A DNA stretch of 64,000 nt, taken from NCBI GenBank assembly GCA_036867785.1, contig CP145422.1, positions 744,001 through 808,000 of the forward strand. Reading direction: 5' to 3'. The DNA is from Plasmodiophora brassicae (Eukaryota; Endomyxa: Phytomyxea; Phytomyxea; Plasmodiophorida). Positions 56,305 through 64,000 of the stretch are shown piece after piece. Numbering within the stretch: position 1 is the stretch's first letter; each line of letters starts with the position of its first letter. The notes beneath the pieces are model-generated. The model saw only the letters and a program-made list of their open reading frames with translations. It did no database searches and was not told the origin of the DNA. The position numbers were made by a program, and so were the translations under genes.

Positions 56305-56331
56305 GTCCGCGGCGGACTCCGTGGCGGACTG
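56305..56331 (+). promoter_or_regulatory. two tandem CGGACT motifs upstream of MPP10
   Basis: GTCCGCGGCGGACTCCGTGG followed by CGGACTGC, 19-45 bp before the MPP10 ATG. The arrangement (two copies about 12 bp apart, next to the start) is the same as before DIS3. Confidence 0.55.
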
Positions 56332-56349
56332 CATTGTGTGTGCCTGGCA

Positions 56350-58158
56350 ATGGGGAAACGACGACGCGTATCCCTGAGGGCAGGCAGTACCAGAAGCGCG
56401 GCGCCATGGTACGCCAGCGTGTTTCCCCGCCTGCAGGCGTTGATAGACGAACCCGAAAAGTTTGTCGTTGCTTCGGAGGCGCTGGCAGCAGAACTTCGGG
56501 ACGTGCTGAAGGTTGTGTATGATAACGCGGGCCAGGCTCAGTATGGCCCGCTCCCTGAGCTGGTCGTCGACCAGATGGACAGCGAACAGATATGGGAGGA
56601 GATTGAGCTTCGGGCCGAACCGTTGCTTGATGATCTCAAACAGCGCATCCGACTGCTGGAGACGGCCGCTTCATCGGCGCCAGCCGAACACCTGGACAGC
56701 CGGCCAGCAGGCCCAGCACAGGAAGCGCATGGAAGCGAGCACTCGTCTGATAACGATAGTCAAGAGTACGGAGATGAAGACGACGCGTTAGAGTCCGACG
56801 TGCTTGACGACGATGAATATGTCGCGAACAATGAGGATTCGCCTGTCGACGACGACGAAGATGAGGAGGCATCCGTTCGGAACGGCGCGGATGAGCCCGT
56901 GAACGACGTTTTCTTCAACGTTGAATCCATGGAACGTTTCGCCGACGAGATGGAAGATGATGCTCTCCTCGATGATCTCACCAACGGCAACGACGATGAT
57001 GACGACCAGGACGAGGATGACGAAGCGGACGACGACGCCGGTCTAACCCTGCTCCGCGAGATGCGCGACGACGACAACGACGACACCGTCAAGTACGACG
57101 ATTTCTTCGACAAGCCCGAAGACGACAAGGGTGCAAATGTGGCTGGCGATGTCGACGACGAGGACGACGAATTCGCTGATTTGTCAAGGTTCCAACGTGA
57201 GCAAGCCAAGCTGGCGAAGCAGATCGCTGTCCTCGAGCAACGCAACGTTGCGAAGCGCTCCTGGGAGCTGATGGGCGAAGCGCGCGCCTCGGACCGCCCT
57301 GCGGATTCGTTGGTCGACGCTCATCTCGAGTTCGAGATGGCCGACAAGCATCCGGAGCTGATCACCGAAACCGTAACCGCCAACCTCGAAGACCTTGTCA
57401 GGCAGCGAATTCGCGACGGCGCCTACGACGATATCGAGCGCACGGCCGAACCAACACCGAAGGCGTTCAAGGCCGATGACGCTCGGGAAATGGAGACGGA
57501 CAAGAGCCAGGTGGGCCTCGCCGAGATTTACGAGAAGGAGTACGTCGCCAAGGCGACTGGCGTCACCGACGACGACGAGAAGTTGTCGTCAACCCACAAG
57601 GATATCGCGTCGTTGTTCGCCCAGCTGTGCTACAAGCTGGACGCGTTGTCCAACTTCCATTTCACGCCGAAGGTGACGGTTCCAGATGTCGCCGTCCGCC
57701 CGAACGTTCCCTCGATCGCCATGGAGGAAGCTGTCCCGATCGCCGTCAGCGCCGGGCGAACCGTTGCCCCTGAGGAAGTCTACCGCCCTGAAACCGACCG
57801 GCAGCCCGTTGCAGAAACCGAACAAACGCGCGAAGAGCGCCGTGCTGGGCGTCGGGCGCGGAAGGTGGCCAGGCGGAAGGCGGCTGCCCAGCAGCAGGAA
57901 GAAGAGCGCGTCAAAGCCAAGTTCGACGCGCGATTCAAGACCAAGCTGGAGACGAAGTCGGCGCTCAAGACGATCGCGGACGACCACGGTCGCACCATCA
58001 CGAAGGGCGATGCCGCTCATGATGCGGGCGAGTTCACGCGATCGTCGGCCGTGTTCAGGAAGATTCAGGACAGCGAGGCGGCTCGTCGACGTGGTGGTGC
58101 TGGTGCTCGGCCACCTGCCAAAGCGTCTGGCCCGCCTGCGTCCACTTTCAAATTGTAA
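56350..58158 (+). CDS. MPHOSPH10: U3 snoRNP protein MPP10
   Basis: Component of the SSU processome, bound to IMP3 and IMP4 on U3 snoRNA, needed for early 18S pre-rRNA cleavage. Intronless 602-aa frame. Short basic N-terminus, helical N-domain, then a long Asp/Glu-rich central region (residues about 125-290). The conserved Mpp10 core includes WELMGEARASDRPADSLV, LEFEMADKHPELITE, IYEKEYVAKATG, HKDIASLFAQLCYKLDALSN and FHFTPKV. Lys/Arg-rich coiled C-terminus. The start is the ATG preceding GKRRRVSL; the open frame continues upstream but through the promoter motif. Confidence 0.94.
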   Translation: MGKRRRVSLRAGSTRSAAPWYASVFPRLQALIDEPEKFVVASEALAAELRDVLKVVYDNAGQAQYGPLPELVVDQMDSEQIWEEIELRAEPLLDDLKQRIRLLETAASSAPAEHLDSRPAGPAQEAHGSEHSSDNDSQEYGDEDDALESDVLDDDEYVANNEDSPVDDDEDEEASVRNGADEPVNDVFFNVESMERFADEMEDDALLDDLTNGNDDDDDQDEDDEADDDAGLTLLREMRDDDNDDTVKYDDFFDKPEDDKGANVAGDVDDEDDEFADLSRFQREQAKLAKQIAVLEQRNVAKRSWELMGEARASDRPADSLVDAHLEFEMADKHPELITETVTANLEDLVRQRIRDGAYDDIERTAEPTPKAFKADDAREMETDKSQVGLAEIYEKEYVAKATGVTDDDEKLSSTHKDIASLFAQLCYKLDALSNFHFTPKVTVPDVAVRPNVPSIAMEEAVPIAVSAGRTVAPEEVYRPETDRQPVAETEQTREERRAGRRARKVARRKAAAQQQEEERVKAKFDARFKTKLETKSALKTIADDHGRTITKGDAAHDAGEFTRSSAVFRKIQDSEAARRRGGAGARPPAKASGPPASTFKL

Positions 58159-58201
58159 ATCTCAGCCACATAGTTTATTCCCACATAGGGTTGTGCCCGC
58201 G

Positions 58202-59497
58202 TCAGGTGCTGGCCGTAGGAACGGGGTCAGCCGAGGGCTCGCCGGCTGGTTTGCCTTCGGCGGGAGCGACCCCAGGCCCCTCGCTGTCGAGCGATGGCCG
58301 CCCGAACAGCGGTTGCGGCGGGCGAGGCGGGACGAGGTCCGATTCCGCGCCGAACTCATCGTCTTCGTATTCGGATCGCGACCCGTCGACTGCGGCGACG
58401 CCCTCGACGCTGCTACTGCCGAACGCGGCCTGCAGGCGCCCGGACGACGAATCCACCCGCACCTGGCCGATCGCCAAGGCGGCCAGCTCGCCGCGACGGC
58501 TCTCGGCGATCAGATCGGGGCGGTCCCGAGCGATCACCTCCACGATAACGTCGAACGGAACCACGATGGCGACCTCGTCGCTGAACTGCGGGTCGTACAC
58601 CTTGAACTGCCAGACGTGCTGCTGCGACGGCTTCTTCGTCGTCGCCGACGCCGCCCGTTGCTTCGTCGACGCCGACGCGTTCTGGTGGTTGAACTCGATC
58701 ACCGACACAATCACGTACGTGCCGTCGATGTTCTTCCCTTCGCGCAGCAGGATCCGGGACGGGCCCGTCGCCATTGCCGCTCCTGGGCCGTCGTCATCCA
58801 CGACGACGACGCCGTGCTTCTTGACCGACTTGCGGCGCCGGGTGCGGCGAACGCGACGCGCACCGTGTAGCGCAGGCGACGAAGACACGGAGACAGGCCC
58901 GGGATGTAACGCGGGCAGCGACGATTTGTAGGACGCGGGTGGCGCCGTGTGCGGTGGTGCGGGGCGGGCAGCGCGCGCATTGGGCCCCGGGCGGTCCAGC
59001 TGGAGTTCGGGTGCGTGACGCGCCCGCTGGTGCGTCTCCTTGCCGTCCAGCAGAATGCACGGGTACTCGCACAGGTTCTTCAGGTAGCTCTGGTGCGTCT
59101 CCCAGTGCTGGTCCCAGACGCGATGGTCGTAGTTCGGCCCGGCCGTCTGGATGCGCTTCAGGATCTGCTGGTTCTCCTCGGTGATGCGCTTGAGACGGCG
59201 CCGGCGCGCCTCGGCGTTCAGGCTGCGCAGCTGGACGACGTTCGGTTTGGGCTGGAACGTCGGGCGGCCCATGATCTCGGCCATCTTCTCCAGCAGGATG
59301 CGGTTCTCCTTCTCGATCTGCGAGTACCGGTCCAGCAGCAGCTGCTCGCGCTTCTTCTTCGTGTGCAGGTGCGTGAAAACGCGCGGCTCCTGGTTGTCGA
59401 TCGACGGCTTGATCGATTTCAGGCGGGCGCGGTGCAACTCCTGCTGCGTCTTCCGCCACTGCTGCATGCTGCGCCCCATGGGCGTCGCCCGGTGCAT
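58202..59497 (-). CDS. CFAP97/Hemingway-domain ciliary protein
   Basis: 431-aa frame from the ATG at 59497 (a GTG lies ten codons earlier). The N-terminal half contains the CFAP97 signature: KKKREQLLLDRYSQIEKENR, LLEKMAEIMGRP, RSLNAEARRRRLKRITEENQ, ILKRIQTAGPNYDHRVWDQH and YLKNLCEYPCILL. Its relatives are needed for flagellar axoneme or centriole function. The C-terminal half, after a basic segment, contains an IDGTYVIVSVIEFN..VWQFKVYDPQ region of unknown family, suggesting a C2-like beta domain, and a disordered tail. Convergent with MPP10, with 43 bp between ends. Confidence 0.8.
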   Translation of the reverse strand: MHRATPMGRSMQQWRKTQQELHRARLKSIKPSIDNQEPRVFTHLHTKKKREQLLLDRYSQIEKENRILLEKMAEIMGRPTFQPKPNVVQLRSLNAEARRRRLKRITEENQQILKRIQTAGPNYDHRVWDQHWETHQSYLKNLCEYPCILLDGKETHQRARHAPELQLDRPGPNARAARPAPPHTAPPASYKSSLPALHPGPVSVSSSPALHGARRVRRTRRRKSVKKHGVVVVDDDGPGAAMATGPSRILLREGKNIDGTYVIVSVIEFNHQNASASTKQRAASATTKKPSQQHVWQFKVYDPQFSDEVAIVVPFDVIVEVIARDRPDLIAESRRGELAALAIGQVRVDSSSGRLQAAFGSSSVEGVAAVDGSRSEYEDDEFGAESDLVPPRPPQPLFGRPSLDSEGPGVAPAEGKPAGEPSADPVPTAST

Positions 59498-59936
59498 GTC
59501 CGACGACTGATTGGGCACCCTAGTCACTCACCACTAGTATAGGATCGCATTCTACGCCATGTACGATTTCGATCGTCGTACCCTACCGCCATTCCGTTTA
59601 CCTAGCCGGCTTCAATTCCGACACGTACAAGCACAAGCCGGCGCGGAACGTACTGCGGGAGGGCGTCCATTATATTGCAAAGACATCGGGAAGTGCACCG
59701 ATGACTGGCCTGTTTCGGTACACAACAGAGCAGCGCCGCACAGTGTGGTCTGTTCGTCCAGGAATCCTTCGGACTGTTACACGTCCGGGTCCAACTATAG
59801 CGTTGGCGGGTGCGGGTCTACGGACATCAGTTGCAGTTCGTCTGGCACCAACCGTGTGGGATTAATGTCAGACGCAGCTGCTTCGTGTAGGTAGTCTGGT
59901 TGACGATACCGCCCGGTCCACAAGCCAGACAGGGGA
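59498..59936. other. intergenic, no gene seen
   Basis: About 440 bp separating the divergent CFAP97 and small membrane-protein genes. No conserved frame or repeat seen. Confidence 0.5.
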
Positions 59937-60476
59937 ATGCGTCACATTGCGATCATAGTGGCTGTCCAGGCGGGGATAGGCGTGGCGATGGATTATGCGG
60001 ACGATTTCGAGAGGGGCGCGCGAGACTGGATTGAGAATGAGGTGCGCGCTGCGGCAGAGCAGCATAACAGGTTGGTTGAGGAGGACACGCGGAGGAAGAT
60101 GGAGATCCTTGAGCAGGCGCAGGCCGAGAGGAACGCGTCGCGCGTGCCGACTGAATTCGGAATGACGTACATGCGCTGGAATGAGGTGCTGGTGCCGCGG
60201 GTTCGAGAGGCAGGTGCGGTTAGGTTCCAGGCGCCACAACCAAGACAAATGAATCCTCGGCCGCCAATTCGGTCATGGGCGGCAGGAATCGAAGCCGACG
60301 ACGACCCACCTCCCGAACCGCTCTCCGAGCTTAGTATGGCCAGCCTGCCTTTCGTCGGGTTCTTTCTCGCCTGGGTTGCTCTCTTGGTAAGCGTACTCGG
60401 GGAACGCAAGCACACGCATGGACGACCTCAAACACTGTTTTACGAAGAGGGCAGGGATGGCGTCCTTTTGTGGTGA
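59937..60476 (+). CDS. hypothetical small membrane protein
   Basis: 179-aa frame from the ATG at 59937 (ATG at 59988 is an alternative that removes a weak hydrophobic N-terminus). A charged helix (FERGARDWIENEVRAAAEQH) is followed by a Pro-rich stretch and one clear TM near residues 135-155 (LPFVGFFLAWVALLVSVLG). No family recognised. Confidence 0.45.
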   Translation: MRHIAIIVAVQAGIGVAMDYADDFERGARDWIENEVRAAAEQHNRLVEEDTRRKMEILEQAQAERNASRVPTEFGMTYMRWNEVLVPRVREAGAVRFQAPQPRQMNPRPPIRSWAAGIEADDDPPPEPLSELSMASLPFVGFFLAWVALLVSVLGERKHTHGRPQTLFYEEGRDGVLLW

Positions 60477-60827
60477 TACAACAGCACGTAATTCGATGGT
60501 TTTATGGCGTTTCGGATATGTTGCATTTGAACGCCAGTGGCGCTCCATCAGGCGACCGCCGGGCAGACCTTCTACCGCGGTGGTGTGCCCCGCCCGCTCG
60601 TTCAGCACAGGTGGCACCGTTGGTGTCAACGATGGTAATGAGCCGCAATGTTGACGCGAATACCGCTGGTTGTTGTGGCGGTATGATGGTGGCCTACGTA
60701 GGTCGATGGGTTGAATGTCGCGAATAGTGCCCGCCAATACTCAGCTGCGCTGTGGCACGAGCTGAGACTTGCTGCGGTCGCAGCAGACTCTTGCTCCTCG
60801 GTGTGCGTGCTCTTGGGCAGGTCCCGC

Positions 60828-60840
60828 GATCCGCGGACTG
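60828..60840 (+). promoter_or_regulatory. CGCGGACTG motif upstream of kanadaptin
   Basis: GATCCGCGGACTG ends 10 bp before the ATG at 60850. It is a single copy of the motif core found before the ribosome-biogenesis genes. Confidence 0.35.
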
Positions 60841-60849
60841 TTTCGTCGA

Positions 60850-62555
60850 ATGAGCGACACTGATGATGTGGGGACGCGCCTGGGCAGGTACATTCCGCCG
60901 CGCTGGTCGGTGAGGCCCGAGGCGGACGATGTCGCCGGGCTACGCCTGGAGGTGATCCGGCAGGGCGTGGCGCTGTCGTCGTCGGAGACGATCCCGCTCG
61001 ACGAGCGCCCGTTCACGATCCTTGGCCGGCAGCCGGACGTCTGCCATCGCGCGCTCCTGCACCCATCGATCAGTCGACAGCATGCCGTCGTTCAGCATGG
61101 CCCGCACGGCGCTGTATTCATCAACGATCTGGGGTCGACCCATGGCACCGTCGTCAATAAGAAGCGGCTGGTCGCTGGGCAGTTCCACCCGCTTCGTGTC
61201 GGCGACGTTGTCCGATTCGGGCAATCGCAGCGGATTTACTGCGTTGAAGGGCCGGAACGGCTTCGGCCACCAGAGTGGCAGACTCTGCAGGGCCCCGTTG
61301 CAGCCATCCCACAACGCCCCGCTGCTGTTGATTCGACGACGACGACGACGACGACGAGTGCGGACGAACCCGACAGCGATGCCGTTGAAGAATCAGAATC
61401 CGACGATGACATGGATGACCTGGAGGAGTACCTAACGTCGGGCACCGCGCAGAACAACACGCTGAACGATAGGCAGAGGAAGGTCGTCGACACTATTGTC
61501 AAGCGACGGACGAAGCTCAACGTCAGTCGTTGTTCGTACGGTGTGGGACGCATGTCGCTAAAGCGCTTTGATGGCAGCACGTGAAGAAGGAAGCGGAGAC
61601 GCTGCAAAGCAAGGAATCGATCAATGGGTCCCTGAGCGCTGGGCAGAAGGCGGCGCTGACGCGATGCATGGAGCAGCTGGCGACGCTGCAAGCGGAGGTC
61701 GATGGTACGTTGGAGGACTTGATCAGGAGGTTGAAAGACAAGAGGCGGGGGCGCAAATCTGAGTCGTCGAAGCCGACCCTGAGGCGGCCACGACCGACTG
61801 ACGACGATGACGAAAACGACGATTTCTACGATCGAACAAAAGCCACAGCCATGTCTGAAGCGAAACGGCAGAAGCGGGTGAAGGCAGTGGAGACGCTGTC
61901 ATCGCTGAAAGCCCAGCTGACGAATGTTGCCGACCGTGAGCAGGAGCTGGCGCGCAAGATTGCCGAATTGCAGAGCAAAGCCCAGAGCGCCCCAGAGGAG
62001 ACGGAAGATGAACTTGACAGCTATATGGCCAGCATTGGGAAGGCTGGAGCCGCTCAGCAGGTTGTATCGATGCAGGAGAAGTTGAATCACCTTGCGGATG
62101 AACGAGATCGCCTGGAGAAGTTAATCCGCATAGCGACGCCGGCTGGGTCTCACCTTGTGCCTTCTGCTGATTGGGCGCATACCACTGTCGCGAAGGCTAT
62201 TTCTAAGGAGCCTGTACGCGCACAGGACCCCACTCATGAAGAGCGACAAGACAAGTCTGGCCCTGCCGTCGCACCTGAACCGAAGCAGAACCTATTACCA
62301 ATGTCAACGCCGGCGGCGTTACCAACGGAGACGGTATCATCGGCAGACACCTATATTCTACCTGGAATAGACGATCTGCAACGTAAAGGCGGCTTACTGA
62401 TTCCCAAGAGGCACTCCACGAGAAGGCGCGCCGAAGAAAGCGTCTGCAGCGAAGATGGCATCGTGGCCGAGATTGAACACGTTTCTGACTGGGTGCCTCC
62501 AGTGCATCAAACCGGCGACGGGCGAACCTCTCTCAATGAAAAACTTGGTTATTGA
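60850..62555 (+). CDS. SLC4A1AP: kanadaptin homologue (SLC4A1AP), FHA-domain protein
   Basis: Mostly nuclear FHA-domain protein; relatives are linked to pre-mRNA splicing complexes despite the name. Exons 60850-61521 and 61578-62555, 56-nt intron, 549 aa. The N-terminal FHA domain (about residues 45-135) contains FTILGRQPDVCHRALLHPSI, SRQHAVVQHG and DLGSTHGTVVNKKRL. A poly-Thr run from an ACG microsatellite (61334-61357), an acidic region, DDENDDFYDRT (a kanadaptin hallmark) and a coiled coil follow. The C-terminus WVPPVHQTGDGRTSLNEKLG is the strongly conserved end of the family, which confirms the stop. Confidence 0.9.
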
Positions 62556-62569
62556 AGTTGCTGCTGGTC

Positions 62570-63020
62570 CACTATCAGTTATGGTGTGTGATTCATCAGA
62601 GGTCCAAACATGTAGAAGCGCATTGTCACACACGTAGCAGGCAAAGTTGACGATACGAGAGCGGGGGTGCCATTTCCACAGGCCTTCCGTCCAACGATCA
62701 GGCTGACTTTCGATCGCCATGTACTGTATTGGTTTTCCAGTCCTTGTGTTGGGATTGTCTCAAGCGCAGACTGATTCACGACATAAACTGGCGCACAGTC
62801 CACAAACGCAAGCGCCGGAAGCCCAGCACTCAACTACTTACACCTATCAACAGCGAATACCAGCATCGTGGTGCCTGCTTCAGGCCGTACAGGCACTTCA
62901 TCAACTTCCATACCCAACCTGGTCTTTGAACGCATGCATCTTGATCCGCTGGGTAGCAGGCCGTTGTACATCGTTCACTCACGGTCGGTGACGACAGCAC
63001 AGTACTTGTCATACGGCTGT
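62570..63020 (-). mobile_element. degenerate Ty1/Copia retrotransposon fragment (RT/RNase H)
   Basis: The minus strand encodes WKLMKCLYGLKQAPRCWY, the hallmark Copia reverse-transcriptase stretch (family 'L-K-A-L-Y-G-L-K-Q-A-P-R-x-W'), at about 62850-62930. In other frames downstream, LAFVDCAPVY and CDNALLHVWTSDE recall the RNase H region (family C-D-N-x-x-A/S). The frames are broken and the usual about 200 residues between RT and RNase H are missing, so this is an inactive, internally deleted remnant next to the kanadaptin 3' end. No LTR was identified with certainty. Confidence 0.6.
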
Positions 63021-63149
63021 TGCAGCTGCTTTATGGATGGAGCGTCCACACTCTTCGTCTTCGGACGGGTGGCTCATGATGTTTAATGCTCGTGGCTCTA
63101 ACGCAGACTCGGCATTCGTCGAACTAGCTGATAACAATCAGACACCGGT

Positions 63150-63245
63150 CCTGGATCGGATTCCGATTGAGTGTAAGTGACTACTGAGAAAGGGACTCCT
63201 GGATCGGATTCCGATCGAGTGTAAGTGAGTACTGAGAGAGGGAGA
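63150..63245. repeat. 48-bp tandem duplication
   Basis: Two head-to-tail copies (63150-63197 and 63198-63245) differing at only a few positions, both starting CCTGGATCGGATTCCGAT. Each contains the small palindrome GATCGGATTCCGATC (perfect arms in copy 2). It lies about 130 bp from the Copia remnant and might be LTR-derived. Confidence 0.85.
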
Positions 63246-64000
63246 CCTCTAGAGTTTATGACGTCTCCGACATCATATATAACCAGATATACCACGTGCG
63301 GCACTGATCCCTATGTTGCCAAATGATAACTGCGAGGCGTGACAAGTCTAGCAGTGACGTCACGACGTTTCGTTCGATCGATCTCTGGGAACGATGTGCC
63401 ATGGGGGTGGCGGCACGGCGAAGTGCCGCTGGTAGGTGTGGTTCAGTTGTGAAACAACTTTGTGCCGTCAGACCTAATCCAAACTGGGTTTCACAAGTTG
63501 GCCACAACGGCAATGCCCGCACCGCGTAAGCGTCTCTACGAAGAGACGAAACCGTCAGCAACGTCCCTCGTGGCCTACACGGCATCGGCGCGATCGTCAC
63601 TCAGCCGGACAACCTGTAGTGCCACAGGCCTGCAATTGCTGCAAGCGCGGTCATCCAGCACGCGTCGTGACAGCGGCCATGTACGCCCGGTGGTTCACAT
63701 GCAAGGCGCCGCAATGTGCGGTGGGAACCCCACCGACACTGCTGTATGAGAACGTGTCAGCAACGTCCATCGTTTTAGTAAACACGTGGGCGCAAAAACT
63801 TTAGCGCCTGCGCCTTGGCCGTCCTGTTCGTCTGGTAAATCTGGTACGGCGCCTCGTTCGCCTGGTCGTTGTTGCTGTTCGGGTCTTTCACGCAGCGCCT
63901 GATTGCCGAGCAGAACCTCCGTCAGGCTGTTCGACGATTCCAGCCTTGTCCCCGCTGAGAAGGGCACGTCACCGGGACGTTCATGATCAGCGTGTCAGCG
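63246..64000. other. window edge, no supported gene
   Basis: Open frames on both strands, none with a recognised domain. A minus-strand frame at about 63778-63900 reads naturally (DPNSNNDQANEAPYQIYQ) and ends at a stop near 63778. It could be the last exon of a gene starting beyond the right edge. Confidence 0.3.

Noticed and set aside
63150-63245. Possible CRISPR-like repeat
   Set aside because: Only two directly adjacent copies with no spacers, in eukaryotic DNA. It is a simple tandem duplication.

Overview
The window is nuclear DNA from a GC-rich, gene-dense, intron-bearing eukaryotic microbe. Nearly every recognised gene is eukaryote-specific: NatB subunit, UBE3C-type HECT ligase, NOL10, MPP10, DIS3, TMEM260, CD36 family, kanadaptin. 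Most splice junctions that rejoin conserved protein blocks are GT..AG introns of about 41-70 nt, typically 50-60. LRRC9, CEP44 and CFAP97 homologues imply a flagellated stage. A chitin-binding (hevein-like) tyrosinase and an SDP1/TGL-type lipase would suit an organism with chitinous, lipid-storing spores. A plasmodiophorid-like rhizarian would fit all of this, but that is inference; the sequence alone does not name the organism.

Layout. 0-8 kb: NAA25 (-), tRNA-Leu(UAG) (-), ABHD18-like (-), a two-helix membrane protein (-), GT54/MGAT4-like transferase (-). 8-12 kb: LRR protein (+), an HMG-box/histone-fold fusion (+), DIMT1 (+). 12-22 kb: membrane protein (-), DIS3/RRP44 (-), CD36-family protein (-), a large unknown (+), tyrosinase 1 (-). 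22-29 kb: double Zn2Cys6 protein (+), UBE3C (+), SET-domain methyltransferase (+). 29-38 kb: LRRC9 (-), RNase Z/ELAC2 (-), TMEM260 (+). 38-49 kb: CBM18-tyrosinase (-), patatin-type TAG lipase (-), a short inverted repeat, an unknown protein with a repeated hexapeptide (-), a secreted low-complexity protein (-), ATP11 (+), SLC25A39/40 (-). 49-64 kb: NOL10 (+), TRPT1 (+), CEP44 (-), Pro-rich coiled-coil protein (-), MPP10 (+), CFAP97 (-), small membrane protein (+), kanadaptin (+), then a degenerate Copia-type remnant with a 48-bp tandem duplication.

Themes. Many genes serve RNA maturation: DIMT1, DIS3, NOL10 and MPP10 in ribosome biogenesis, ELAC2 and TRPT1 in tRNA maturation, plus a tRNA gene. 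Several of these carry a CGGACT-type GC-rich palindromic motif, often repeated, just upstream of the start; it looks like a shared promoter element. Exon structures were built by eye from splice signals and protein-family continuity. Where lengths are given, the summed exons are divisible by three; exact ends could still move by a few codons.
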